The notes under the pieces are model-generated. The model saw nothing but the letters and a program-made list of their open reading frames with translations, had not been told where the DNA came from and did no database searches. Shown in pieces: positions 18,656-27,467 of a DNA stretch of 64,000 nt (positions within the stretch are counted from its first letter, which is position 1; each line of letters begins with the position of its first letter). The position numbers were made by a program, and so were the translations under genes. Origin of the DNA: Planctomycetota bacterium (GTDB lineage Bacteria; Planctomycetota; J058; JAJDCP01); contig JAJDCP010000046.1 in assembly GCA_029260765.1 (NCBI GenBank), positions 50,424 through 114,423 on the forward strand, in the 5' to 3' direction.

Positions 18656-21172
18656 TCAGGATAGGTCTCCAGGGCGCCCCGTGTCAAGCTCTGGGCGCCG
18701 CTGCTCTCGCCGGCCAGAGTCCAGCTCCTCGTCCTTCTCGATCAAGATCTTCCTGTCACCGTCCATGACCGCCCGCAGCTGGTCCCCGTCGGCGAATTTG
18801 CCGTCGATGATCCCCAGAGAGAGCGGGTTCTCGATCAGCTTCTCAATCTCGCGCCGCAAGGGCCGGGCGCCATACACCGGGTTGTAGCCCGCCTCGGCCA
18901 GAAAGTCGCGCACCTCAGGCGTGACCTGCAGGCAGATCCGCCTCTCCTCCAGATAGCGCGACAGTCGGCTGAGCTCGAGGTCGACGATGGCGCGGATGTC
19001 GTCACGGCTCAGTTGGTGGAAGACGATGACATCGTCGAGACGGTTCAGCAGCTCGGGCTTCAGGGTCTTCTTGACTTCAGCGAGCACGATCTCGCGGGCC
19101 TCTTCGTAGGGAATCTGCCCATCCGCCGCGCCGAATCCGATCGAACGCTTCTCTTCGGCGATCAGGTGGCTGCCGATATTGCTGGTGCCGATCACGATCG
19201 TGTTGCGGAACGAGACGCTGCGGCCCTCGCTGTCGGTCAGCGTGCCTTCATCGAGGATCTGCAGCAGCACATTGAAGACATCGTGATGGGCCTTCTCAAA
19301 CTCGTCGAGCAGCACCACCGAATAGGGCCGACGCCGCACCCGCTCGGTCAGCTGTCCCCCCTCTCCGTAGCCGATGTAGCCGGGCGGCGCGCCGATCAGC
19401 CGGGCGACCTGATGGCGCTCCTGGTACTCGGACATGTCGAGCCGGATGATGCGGGTCTCGTCGTCGAGCAGGAACTCGGCGAGCGCTTTGGCGAGCTCGG
19501 TCTTGCCGACTCCTGTCGGGCCCAGAAACAGGAAGCTGCCGATCGGCCGCGTCTTCTTCCTGAGTCCGGCGCGGTTCCTGCGGATGGCCTCGCAGATCGC
19601 CTGCACTGCGTTCTCCTGACCGATGATGCGCTGGTGCAGGTTCTCTTCCATGCTGGCGAGCTTCTGCGACTCGCCCTCGGCAAGGCGCACGACCGGAATG
19701 CCGGTCCATTCGGCCACGACCGCGGCGATGTCGTCTCCGCCGACCTGGCCGTCGCCCCGCTTCGCCAAGGTCTCTTTGAGCAGAGCCTCGCTCGACTCCT
19801 TGAGTTTCTGCTCTTCCATCTGGAAGCGTGCCGCGCTCTCGAACTCCTGCTCCTTGAAGGCCTCCAGCTTGCTCGCCACCAGATCCCGGCGCTTGCGCTC
19901 CAGCTCTGAGACTTCGGGCGGCACGGAGATCATCTCGAGATGTTTGCGGCTGCCCGCCTCGTCGATCAGGTCGATCGCCTTATCCGGCAGGTTCCGGTCC
20001 GCGATGTAACGCTCGGACAAGACCGCCGCCTGCTTGAGCGCGTCGGGCAGATAGCTCACCTGGTGGTGTTCTTCGTAGCGTTGCGCGAGGCCTTTCAGGA
20101 TCTCGACGGTCATCTCGACCGAGGGCTCGTCGACCAGAACCGGCTGGAAGCGGCGCTCGAGGGCCTTGTCCTTCTCAATCGAGCCCTTGTACTCGTCGGT
20201 CGTCGTCGCACCGATGCATTGCAGCTGACCGCGAGCCAGAGCGGGCTTGAAGAGGTTGCCGGCCGACGCCCCCATCGAGTCGTTGCCCGCTCCGACGAGC
20301 AGGTGGAGCTCGTCGATGAACAGGATGAACTGCCCGGCGGCCGCGATGACCTCGTCTCGGATCGCCTTGATGCGGCCTTCAAACTCGCCCCGCATCTTGG
20401 CGCCGGCGATGACGTCTCCCATATCGAGCAGCAGCACCCTCTTCCCCAACAGCGTCTCGGGAACCTGGGCGCTGGCGATCAGACTCGCGAGCCCTTCGAC
20501 GATCACGGTCTTGCCGACACCGGACTCGCCGATGAGCACAGGGTTGTTCTTCTTGCGCCGGGACAGCACCTGGATGATGCGGTTGATCTCGCGTTCGCGG
20601 CCGATCACGGGGTCGAGCTTGCCCTGGCGGGCGAGCTCGGTGAGGTCGGTGGTGTAGTGGGAAAGGATGTCGGTCTGTTGTTCGGCATCCTTCTCGGAGA
20701 GCTTGCGCTGCCCCCGGATTGCGCCGTAGGCCTTGTCTGCTTCCGCGGGGTCGACTCCGGCCTCGCGCAGCAGCGTCGAGACGACGCCGGCGCCTGGCTC
20801 AAACAGCGCGAGGAACAGCGTGCCACAGCCGATGTAGCTGTCCTTGAGGTTCTCCGCTTGCCGCTGCGCAGCCTGGAACACGGCCTCGATCTCGGGCGTG
20901 AGCATCAGGGTGTTGGGTTTGGCTCCCGAGGGCAGCTTCCCCTCGCCATCCTGGGAATCGAGACAGGCCTCACGCAGCTTCTTCAGAACCCGCTCGGGAT
21001 GCTTCTGGAGCCTGCCGATGATTGTCTCGACGACCGAATCAGGTTGATCGATGAGGCCCAGCAGAATGAACACAGGCGTGAACACTCGGCGCCGCAGGCC
21101 GATCATCTCCTGGATGCCGATCTGGACGGCCTCTATGGCCTTGTCTGTACACTGCAACAGGTATTTCTGCAT
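18656..21172 (-). CDS. clpC: ClpC-type AAA+ unfoldase
   Basis: An 838-residue two-ring Hsp100 unfoldase. In order: the N-terminal Clp_N repeats (residues 1-145), AAA-1 with Walker A GESGVGKT and Walker B ILFIDELH, a short middle region with a UVR-like motif (KLEAFKEQEFESAARF), AAA-2 with GPTGVGKTELA and VVLLDEFEKAH, and the D2-small domain. SIGFG after the second ring matches the IGF/LGF loop that docks on ClpP, so it should feed a ClpP protease rather than act as a ClpB disaggregase. The middle region is short, which also points to ClpC. No clpP lies nearby. The start codon ATG 21172 has only a weak ribosome site. It appears monocistronic. Confidence 0.93.
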   Translation of the reverse strand: MQKYLLQCTDKAIEAVQIGIQEMIGLRRRVFTPVFILLGLIDQPDSVVETIIGRLQKHPERVLKKLREACLDSQDGEGKLPSGAKPNTLMLTPEIEAVFQAAQRQAENLKDSYIGCGTLFLALFEPGAGVVSTLLREAGVDPAEADKAYGAIRGQRKLSEKDAEQQTDILSHYTTDLTELARQGKLDPVIGREREINRIIQVLSRRKKNNPVLIGESGVGKTVIVEGLASLIASAQVPETLLGKRVLLLDMGDVIAGAKMRGEFEGRIKAIRDEVIAAAGQFILFIDELHLLVGAGNDSMGASAGNLFKPALARGQLQCIGATTTDEYKGSIEKDKALERRFQPVLVDEPSVEMTVEILKGLAQRYEEHHQVSYLPDALKQAAVLSERYIADRNLPDKAIDLIDEAGSRKHLEMISVPPEVSELERKRRDLVASKLEAFKEQEFESAARFQMEEQKLKESSEALLKETLAKRGDGQVGGDDIAAVVAEWTGIPVVRLAEGESQKLASMEENLHQRIIGQENAVQAICEAIRRNRAGLRKKTRPIGSFLFLGPTGVGKTELAKALAEFLLDDETRIIRLDMSEYQERHQVARLIGAPPGYIGYGEGGQLTERVRRRPYSVVLLDEFEKAHHDVFNVLLQILDEGTLTDSEGRSVSFRNTIVIGTSNIGSHLIAEEKRSIGFGAADGQIPYEEAREIVLAEVKKTLKPELLNRLDDVIVFHQLSRDDIRAIVDLELSRLSRYLEERRICLQVTPEVRDFLAEAGYNPVYGARPLRREIEKLIENPLSLGIIDGKFADGDQLRAVMDGDRKILIEKDEELDSGRREQRRPELDTGRPGDLS

Positions 21173-21336
21173 CGCCCGTACAATCTAGCGCAGGCGTCGG
21201 GGGGGTGCAAACTCCTGTATGCCCAGGGAAAGGACCCGCTGACGGCCGAAGTCGGAGGAAGGAACGTGGCGACCGATGGCTGCCGCACGAGCACGGGCTC
21301 CAGGACTCCTGCGAATGTACTCACAACCCAAACGCA

Positions 21337-21813
21337 TCAGTCGTGCTCGTCTACTCGCTCAGCGTTCTTCTCCCCGCCGAACGAAGCGGAAAGCCCAGCG
21401 GTCAGCTGGCGCGTCTCCGCCTCCGTGAGCTGAGCCTCCGGATGGCCCAAGGTGTACGACCACGGGGGCATCTCCCCCTCGGCAAGAACCTCGGCAGCTT
21501 CGTGAGCTTCGGGCTGGGGTTTGTCCCACTCCGAAAAGTTGAGCTCGGCCCGGCCCTCATCGACATGGTCCTGGATCAGCCAGGAGACCGGTGCAACGTG
21601 GGTGTACCACGGCCACTCCGTCTCGTTGCTGTGACAATCGTAGCACGCACGCCGGGCCAACTCGCGGGTTGCCGCCGAATCGAAGGACGCCTCCATGGTC
21701 ACGGGGGGGTTTGTGTGGTCACGGCCGTAAGGCACCAGTTGGATAGCGACTGCGACGATCAGCAGGCCCACGGCTCCGACCCGCAAGAGTCGCTTCAGTG
21801 TCTTGGTACGCAT
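21337..21813 (-). CDS. Membrane-anchored haem-binding domain protein
   Basis: A 158-residue protein with one N-terminal membrane segment (GAVGLLIVAVAIQLV at about 13-27) and a periplasmic domain with one c-type haem motif, CYDCH (Cys57, Cys60, His61). The context after it, SNETEWPWYTHVAPVSWL, is the hallmark of the small haem-binding domain family that often follows cytochromes. A late MPPWSYTLGHPEA stretch is also typical; its Met may serve as distal ligand. ATG at 21813 has a perfect AGGAGG. It lies 237 bases downstream of the ABC ATPase gene and has a 15-base palindrome in that gap. It is likely an electron-transfer or redox-sensing component. Confidence 0.88.
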   Translation of the reverse strand: MRTKTLKRLLRVGAVGLLIVAVAIQLVPYGRDHTNPPVTMEASFDSAATRELARRACYDCHSNETEWPWYTHVAPVSWLIQDHVDEGRAELNFSEWDKPQPEAHEAAEVLAEGEMPPWSYTLGHPEAQLTEAETRQLTAGLSASFGGEKNAERVDEHD

Positions 21814-21986
21814 CTTGTCCTCCTTGCTACCGTAGATGATGCACATCCCGTACCTGACGGGCGCGTCGAGCAAGACCCACGGCGGCGAGACGCTCCGGAC
21901 GCACCGAGTGGGGATGCTGAGCCTTGAAGCCAAGGTATTGCCAGCAAGGAGACGCGCCGCATGGGGCAGCTCCTACACGCCGCTCT

Positions 21987-22001
21987 TTGTAAATGTTACA
22001 A
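21987..22001. promoter_or_regulatory. 15-bp perfect palindrome, operator candidate
   Basis: TTGTAA-ATG-TTACAA is a perfect inverted repeat in the gap between the ABC ATPase gene and the haem-binding gene, 174 bases upstream of the latter. The half-site resembles operators of CRP/FNR-class or TetR-class regulators. Which protein binds is unknown; no regulator gene is in the vicinity. Confidence 0.45.
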
Positions 22002-22050
22002 CACGGCCCCACAGGGAGGATCGTGATCGAGGTCTGACTGCCACCGGGAG

Positions 22051-22782
22051 CTACGGTCCGCGCGCGGTCTGTCCGGCGCCAGGATCTTCGCGGATCCGGC
22101 CGTCCTCCATCTCGTAGATCCGGTCGAAGACATCGAGGGCTCGCTGGTCGTGGGTCACGACGATGGCTGCGGAGCCGCGGTCGTGCGCGATCTGCTTGAA
22201 GAGCTGCATCACCTGCCGGCCCCGATGGCTGTCGAGCGCGGCAGTCGGCTCGTCCGCCAGGATCAACTCGGGGTTGTTCGCGATGGCCCGCGCGACCGCG
22301 ACCCGCTGTTGCTGGCCGCCTGAAAGCTGGCTGGGAAAGTGCTCGCTGCGATCCCCCACGCCCAGGTCAGCCAACAACTCCATAGCCCGCGAGCGCGCTT
22401 TGCGCGACGGCATGCGGTTCAACTCGAGCGCGACCTGCACGTTCTCGCGCGCGTTCAAGAAGGGGATCAGGTTGGACTTCTGGAAGACGAACCCTATGTG
22501 GGCGCGGCGGAAGGCCCGCTGGTTCAACAGCGCACGGGAGCCGTCCTGGACCAGGGTTCCGCCGATCCAGACCTGCCCCGAGCTCGGCGCCTGGATCAAC
22601 CCCACCGAGATCAAGAAAGTCGACTTGCCCGAGCCGCTGGGACCGAGCAGCGCGACGACCTCTCCTCGCTCGACCTTCAGGTGGACATCCTGCATCGCGA
22701 TCACCTGGGTGTTGCCCGCACCGTAGGTCTTCGTGAGGCCGCGGGTCTCCAATGCAGGGCTCGTTGTGTGCGTGTCTTTCAT
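22051..22782 (-). CDS. ABC transporter ATPase (DevA/LolD/MacB type)
   Basis: A 243-residue ATPase of the MacB/LolD/DevA group, which powers FtsX-type permeases. Walker A GPSGSGKST at 47-55, the Q-loop in FVFQKSNLIPFLNA, signature LSGGQQQRVAVARA near 153-166, Walker B LILADEPTAALD and the switch His in VVTHDQ are all intact. Its ATG directly abuts the stop of the permease gene, and a HlyD-type adaptor gene precedes that, so this is a tripartite DevBCA-like exporter. Cargo in known relatives is a glycolipid, lipoprotein or hydrophobic compound; nothing here fixes it. Confidence 0.93.
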   Translation of the reverse strand: MKDTHTTSPALETRGLTKTYGAGNTQVIAMQDVHLKVERGEVVALLGPSGSGKSTFLISVGLIQAPSSGQVWIGGTLVQDGSRALLNQRAFRRAHIGFVFQKSNLIPFLNARENVQVALELNRMPSRKARSRAMELLADLGVGDRSEHFPSQLSGGQQQRVAVARAIANNPELILADEPTAALDSHRGRQVMQLFKQIAHDRGSAAIVVTHDQRALDVFDRIYEMEDGRIREDPGAGQTARGP

Positions 22783-23994
22783 TCAGGCCACCGCCTCGGC
22801 GGCCGACACCCGCAGAGCACGCCAGATTCCTAGCAGGCTGGCGACGATGGATAGCGCGAGCACGATGCCGGCAAGTTGCAGAAGGTCCGGGCCTGTAAGG
22901 ATGACCCGGCGAGGAAACCTGGGAAACAGCTGGCTGCCTGCCAGGTACGCGACCCCATACCCGACGGCGCCGATCAACAAGGACTGCTGCAGGATCATCG
23001 CGAGGATCGTCCGGTTGGGGGCACCGATCAACTTGAGCAGCGCGATCGTGTGGAGTTTGTCCAGCGTCAACGTGTAGATAATCAAGGACATGATGATGGC
23101 GGCGATGACGGTCAGAAGCGCACGGAACAGACCGATCTGGGCGCGGACCTTCGCCACGTTGCCCATCAACAGCAGGTCTCGTTGGCCCTGACTGGAATAG
23201 ACCGAGACGTCACTCCAGCCCGCGATGAGATCCTGCACGGCTTGGCGTTTGCCGGGCGCGACATTCGCCACCACAGCCGTCAGGGTTCGACCTGGCAGCA
23301 CCGGAAAGCCCGAAACCGGCCCTTCGGAGCGCTCGATGAGACTCGGCTGCACGCGGGGCAACTCAGACTGCTCCGCACGCGACCTGCGCGCCGCCCGCTC
23401 CATGCGGATCGCCCCTCCTGTCTGGTCGAGCTGGATCGCCTGAGCATCGCGCACCGTAGCGAAGGCGATGCCGTCTCCGCCCGCCGCGATCATGTTCTGC
23501 GTCACCCCCACCACCGTGTAGGTTTCGCGACCGAGCTGGATGCTCTCGCCCAGCGTCAACGGCAGCGACTGGTCCACAATCAACTCGTAGTGGTTCTGTC
23601 TCAGCGGGCGGCCTTGTGTCAGCGGAATCCAGTCGCCTCTGTCCTCGGGCCAGCTCAGCCCAACGATGGCAATCCTCAGAGGTTTCCCGGCTCTCTCCCG
23701 CTGGATCGTGTGGTAGATGAACTCACGGGCTGCCACAACCCCGGGAGCCGCCGCGACGCGATACAACAACGTCGCAGGTACGCGAGAGAGCTCGGCAAAG
23801 GGGCCGCGCGTGTCCCTCTGCACGACCCACACGTCGGCATCCAGTCGGTCGATCAACAGCGTGGCGTCTTCGATGATCCCTCGGTAGATGCCACCCATTC
23901 CCATCACGATCATCAGCAGCAATCCCACGCCGAGGCAGGTCAAGAGGAAACGTCCCGAGCTGTGACGGACGTCGCGCATCGCGAGGTTCATCAT
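22783..23994 (-). CDS. FtsX-like ABC permease (DevC type)
   Basis: A 403-residue permease of the FtsX/MacB fold: one N-terminal membrane helix (residues about 15-37), a large periplasmic domain (40-280) and three C-terminal helices (about 285-310, 335-360 and 372-395). The sequence TLDKLHTIALLKLIGAPN after the second helix is the typical coupling region for the ATPase. It overlaps the HlyD-type gene by four bases (ATGA) and abuts the ATPase gene. The size and arrangement match DevC rather than the longer MacB fusion, in which ATPase and permease are one chain. Confidence 0.9.
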   Translation of the reverse strand: MMNLAMRDVRHSSGRFLLTCLGVGLLLMIVMGMGGIYRGIIEDATLLIDRLDADVWVVQRDTRGPFAELSRVPATLLYRVAAAPGVVAAREFIYHTIQRERAGKPLRIAIVGLSWPEDRGDWIPLTQGRPLRQNHYELIVDQSLPLTLGESIQLGRETYTVVGVTQNMIAAGGDGIAFATVRDAQAIQLDQTGGAIRMERAARRSRAEQSELPRVQPSLIERSEGPVSGFPVLPGRTLTAVVANVAPGKRQAVQDLIAGWSDVSVYSSQGQRDLLLMGNVAKVRAQIGLFRALLTVIAAIIMSLIIYTLTLDKLHTIALLKLIGAPNRTILAMILQQSLLIGAVGYGVAYLAGSQLFPRFPRRVILTGPDLLQLAGIVLALSIVASLLGIWRALRVSAAEAVA

Positions 23995-25121
23995 GGCACA
24001 GCGACCGCCTGACCGTCGCTCAACGGTCCGCCGCTCGGCTCGAGGACCTCAGCGCCCTCAGCGAGGCCAGAGATGATCTCCTGCGCGTCCTGGCCGCGGA
24101 CGCCGAGGTCCACTTCGGTCCACTGCGCCCGCCCCTCGACGAGCACGAACACGCCACTGCGGCCGTTCTGTTGGTGGACCAGCCCGACAGGCAGCGCGAG
24201 CACCGTATCTGCGCGTTCAACCTCGATGTAGACCTCAGCCCGCTGCCCGATCGCCCAGTTCTCTGGCAGCTCTTGGACAGCGACGTCGACAATGAACTCT
24301 CGGCTCTCACGGTCCACTTCTTTGCCGAGCCGGGCAACGACGCCTGTGAAGGTTTGGTCGGGCACCGAACGGAACAGTACCCGCGCGGTCTGGCCCTCGG
24401 ACAGCCGTGCCATCTCCGTCTCATCCACCCAGGCACGCACCCAGAGCTCGCGGGTGACGACCAGTGTCAACACCGCGCTGCCGGGAGCCAGGACGTCACC
24501 CACCTCGCGATGCCGGCGCACGACCAGACCGTCGAAAGGCGCACGGACCACGGTCTCCGCCAGGCGGGCCTGCTGGAACTCGCGGGAGCGTTCGCTGGCT
24601 TCCTTGCGGCGCTGTGCTTCCAACAACGCAGACCGGGCCACCTCGAGCCCCGCCGTGGCCACGTGCACCTCGTCGAATGCCCTGTCCGCGTCGGACTGGG
24701 AGACCATCGACCGGCCGAGCAACCCAAGAACCCGGTCGTGCTCCCGGCGCGCGGCCGCGAGGATGACGCCAGCCTTGGTGCTGTCTGCCTGAGCGCGCGC
24801 GACGGCGGCAGCCTCAGCGGAATGGTTGGCGACTGCGACCTCGACCTGCCTGCGGATGTCGGCATCATCGAGCTCCAGCAGAGTCATCCCTGCCTGCACG
24901 GTGTCCCCCTGATCGACGGTGAGGGCCGCGACCCGACCGGCGATTTTCGAGGCGATGGTGACTTCCGTACGCGCTTCGAGCGTGCCGGTGCCCATCACCA
25001 GAGCCACGACATCACGCCGTGCGACCAAGTGGGCCCTGGCAGGGGCGGGCCGCGTCGCCAGCCAGACTCCAGCGCCGGCAGCGCCGAGCAAGACTACGAC
25101 GAATACGATGCGTTTCACCAT
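23991..25121 (-). CDS. HlyD/RND-type membrane fusion protein (DevB type)
   Basis: A 376-residue periplasmic adaptor. It has one N-terminal membrane helix (VKRIVFVVVLLGAAGAGVWL), a biotinyl-lipoyl half (TIASKIAGRVAALTVDQGD), a helical hairpin of about 100 residues rich in Ala, Arg and Glu, the second lipoyl half (VRAPFDGLVVRRHREVGD) and beta-barrel/membrane-proximal domains. ATG at 25121 has AAGGAGG at ideal spacing; the longer frame upstream lies inside the NnrS-like gene. It overlaps the upstream gene by seven bases and the permease by four, so the whole set is one operon. Confidence 0.92.
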   Translation of the reverse strand: MVKRIVFVVVLLGAAGAGVWLATRPAPARAHLVARRDVVALVMGTGTLEARTEVTIASKIAGRVAALTVDQGDTVQAGMTLLELDDADIRRQVEVAVANHSAEAAAVARAQADSTKAGVILAAARREHDRVLGLLGRSMVSQSDADRAFDEVHVATAGLEVARSALLEAQRRKEASERSREFQQARLAETVVRAPFDGLVVRRHREVGDVLAPGSAVLTLVVTRELWVRAWVDETEMARLSEGQTARVLFRSVPDQTFTGVVARLGKEVDRESREFIVDVAVQELPENWAIGQRAEVYIEVERADTVLALPVGLVHQQNGRSGVFVLVEGRAQWTEVDLGVRGQDAQEIISGLAEGAEVLEPSGGPLSDGQAVAVP

Positions 25122-26878
25122 GGATCGCCTCCTTGCTGCTGGCGTGGACTGCTGCGGGTCGTCGCTGTGGGCGATGACCCGCCCTCGGCTGGCCACACGT
25201 GGCCGCGCAGAGCATCGTTGATGCGCTGGATCGTCTGCCCGAGGTCAACGCCCTGCTTCTCTACGAGTTCTACGATGGTCAGTTGCTGTGGCAGGTAGCG
25301 GACGCGGCTGAGGTAGGAAAACCCCCAACCGATCAGCGAGTCCTCGAGCCAGGGATGGACGCTGAGCAGGTTGGCCACGAGGCTGTGCGGAGTGACCTCG
25401 CCGGAACGGAGGAACAAGTCGCGCGCCGGCCACATCGTCCGCCAGGCGACGCCAGCGAAGAGAGCCAGGGCGGTCAGCTCGAGCGCCGCCGACACGGGCA
25501 TCACGGCGAAGGCGGGCGGCCACCACAACGTCGCCACTTCACTGACGACCCGCAGCAGATTGCCCGCCGCGAGCAGCAGGAAGATCGGCATGAGCAGGTG
25601 CGGAAAAGCCAGTCGCGTGTTTCCCAGTACGGGCAGGAGGCGTTGCGCCACACCGAGCATCACGGTGACCAGGAACCCCACTGTCAACGCATGCCGTGCC
25701 GCCCCGTACAGAGCGTGTGGGAACACCGCCCCTTTCGCGGCCTCGAGCACCGCCATGCCCGCCAGCCAGAACGTCGCGAGCAACAGCCAAGCGAATGCCA
25801 GCTTGATGAAGAGGCGATGCACCGGGTATCCCCGCGAGCTTGTGACGGCACGACCGCGAAGACCCCGCAGGGCGACCAGATAGGCCAGGGCTCCGCCGCC
25901 GACGCAGCAGAGTCCGGCAGCCACCCACGACGGGCCTGCCCACCAGCGACCGGCCAGCAGAAGTACCAGGCCTCCATTGTGCAGCCAGAACGCGGCCTCG
26001 AAGGCGCCAGCCCGCGGTTTGGGGACCGACAGCAGGCCGGGCAGGAGCTTGCGGCCGAAGCCGTAGACGCTGCCCAGCGCCAGCCCCAACAGCGGAAGGT
26101 CCATCAGAACCTGGCGCTCGGTGCCGCTGAAGACCCCCGGACCGGCAGCCCCGGCGCGGGTCTGCAGGAAAAGCGTCACGCCCCCCCAGACACACAGGCT
26201 GACTGCGGAAGCCAGGACAAAGCGCGCCCAGTTGTGGCGCAACAAATGGGCAACGCAGCGCAGGACCAGGATGAGATAGACCACGCCCCCAGAGAGGAAT
26301 GCCAGCCCGCTCACAGCAGCGAGCACGGGCAGCCGCTCGGGCGCCTGTGCCCATGCGAAGCCAGACACGACCCCCAGCGACAGTGCAGCAAGGACGGAGC
26401 GGCGGACCGCGGCTGGCGGCGACGGCCGCCCGCTGGCCAACACCAGGTAGCGCAACGCGATGCCCACGATGAACGGCGCGACGAAACCCCAGAGCTGCGC
26501 GGAGCCGTGGGCGATCACCTGGGCCTGCGAGGCGGCCTCGAAGCTGCCTTGGAGGCCGATCTGGGCCAGCAGGTACGCCCCCCAGCCCGCGCCGAGGCTC
26601 AACGTTACAGCCATCGCGACCAGCACGAACGGTCGATGCAACCGCTCGTCGCGCAATGCATAGCGGTCGACCTCCAGTCCACTCGTGGTAGCCAGCTCGT
26701 TGAGCAAGCGGTCGAGCTGGACACCGCGGCGCTGCGCGAAGTGGCTGAGCGGTTCCAGATGCCCGAACACTGTGCGGTCGTCTTCTTCGCCGAACCGCAG
26801 AAAGACCTCTCGGGTCTCTGGATGCTCGTGCGCCACCCGCCGAACGCTCATGTCTGGTCGAAGTCCAGTGGCCACCAT
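25115..26878 (-). CDS. NnrS-family membrane protein with flanking small domains
   Basis: A 587-residue integral membrane protein with about 12 hydrophobic helices between residues 80 and 495. The segment HGSAQLWGFVAPFIVGIALRYL matches the conserved His-rich helix of NnrS, a haem- and copper-containing protein linked to nitric-oxide metabolism. Residues 10-70 resemble the DUF542/ScdA N-terminal domain (HPETREVFLRFG), and residues about 515-570 resemble DUF1858. Both small domains are usually found on nitrosative-stress proteins, so three features agree. ATG at 26878 has GCAGGAGGGAG before it; GTG at 26914 is a weaker choice. It is the first gene of the operon with hlyD, permease and ATPase. 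Confidence 0.8.
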   Translation of the reverse strand: MVATGLRPDMSVRRVAHEHPETREVFLRFGEEDDRTVFGHLEPLSHFAQRRGVQLDRLLNELATTSGLEVDRYALRDERLHRPFVLVAMAVTLSLGAGWGAYLLAQIGLQGSFEAASQAQVIAHGSAQLWGFVAPFIVGIALRYLVLASGRPSPPAAVRRSVLAALSLGVVSGFAWAQAPERLPVLAAVSGLAFLSGGVVYLILVLRCVAHLLRHNWARFVLASAVSLCVWGGVTLFLQTRAGAAGPGVFSGTERQVLMDLPLLGLALGSVYGFGRKLLPGLLSVPKPRAGAFEAAFWLHNGGLVLLLAGRWWAGPSWVAAGLCCVGGGALAYLVALRGLRGRAVTSSRGYPVHRLFIKLAFAWLLLATFWLAGMAVLEAAKGAVFPHALYGAARHALTVGFLVTVMLGVAQRLLPVLGNTRLAFPHLLMPIFLLLAAGNLLRVVSEVATLWWPPAFAVMPVSAALELTALALFAGVAWRTMWPARDLFLRSGEVTPHSLVANLLSVHPWLEDSLIGWGFSYLSRVRYLPQQLTIVELVEKQGVDLGQTIQRINDALRGHVWPAEGGSSPTATTRSSPRQQQGGDPW

Positions 26879-26923
26879 CTCCCTCCTGCCGTAGTCTTCC
26901 AAACGCAGCAGCACACCCAGGCC

Positions 26924-26953
26924 ATTGTAAGTAAACGCTTACTTCCATGTCAA
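26924..26953 (-). promoter_or_regulatory. Promoter with embedded operator for the nnrS-exporter operon
   Basis: On the minus strand TTGACA (26953-26948), an 18-base spacer and TACAAT (26929-26924) are a near-perfect sigma-70 promoter. The spacer holds a perfect palindrome, AAGTAA-ACGC-TTACTT (26929-26944 on the plus strand), which overlaps the -10 edge. A repressor there would block polymerase; the sequence is of the TetR-operator kind. Transcription should start near 26917, 39 bases before the nnrS-like ATG. No regulator gene lies beside it. Confidence 0.7.
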
Positions 26954-26997
26954 GGTTCGCGACCACAACAGGCCAGCCGCGACCGGCAGGCCCCTGG

Positions 26998-27034
26998 CAC
27001 GACCTCTCTTGTAGCTTGAGGTTGTGTTTTTTTT
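26998..27034 (+). terminator. Orphan intrinsic terminator
   Basis: CACGACCTC (26998-27006) and GAGGTTGTG (27018-27026) form a nine-pair stem with one G-U pair and an 11-base loop, followed directly by eight T (27027-27034). This is a textbook Rho-independent terminator reading on the plus strand. Yet no plus-strand gene lies upstream; the nearest gene is the minus-strand nnrS-like one. It may be left from a lost gene, end a short RNA, or stop antisense transcription. Confidence 0.75.
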
Positions 27035-27467
27035 CGCCCGATTCGTGGGGGACTCGCGAGCTTCAACAACCGTCCGCCTGTGGAGACATCTCGCTGTCGC
27101 CGCAGGCGACCCAAGCCTTGGCCCGGCGGTTGCCATGCGCGCCGGATGGGGGCGAGTAGCACAAGCTGAAGCCCTGCTGGGGAAGGGCGCAGACGCCGGG
27201 CCGAGGTGGAGGGCGAGCAGCAAGACGGTATTGAGGAGCTGAGTCGGAAGCGCTTCGGATTCCGAAGGCCGGCCGGTCAGGGCTTGCCGGCGCGGCCATG
27301 GATCAGTCCTCGCTGCGCTCGGCCGCTCGGTCTCGCGCCTCATTCCTCGACGTGGGACCTCGCCTCTGTTCATAACCCCCCAGAGCCCACAAAGGACCTT
27401 TCGCGACACAGGACATGGCCATAGAATCACGACATCCATCGCACCTCGAATCAGAAGGGTCTCGCTC
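27035..27467. other. Intergenic region without recognisable gene
   Basis: About 430 bases between the terminator and the beta-CASP/LOG fusion gene. Short open frames on both strands lack ribosome sites and recognisable sequence. It must contain the promoter of the fusion gene, but I see no clear -35/-10 pair. Confidence 0.5.

Noticed and set aside
25199..27019. Plus-strand open frame of 606 codons opposite the NnrS-like gene
   Set aside because: Gln/Arg/His-rich antisense shadow; the minus-strand protein has proper membrane helices.
27035..27467. Small protein gene in the gap before the beta-CASP/LOG gene
   Set aside because: Several short frames on both strands, none with a ribosome site or a familiar sequence.
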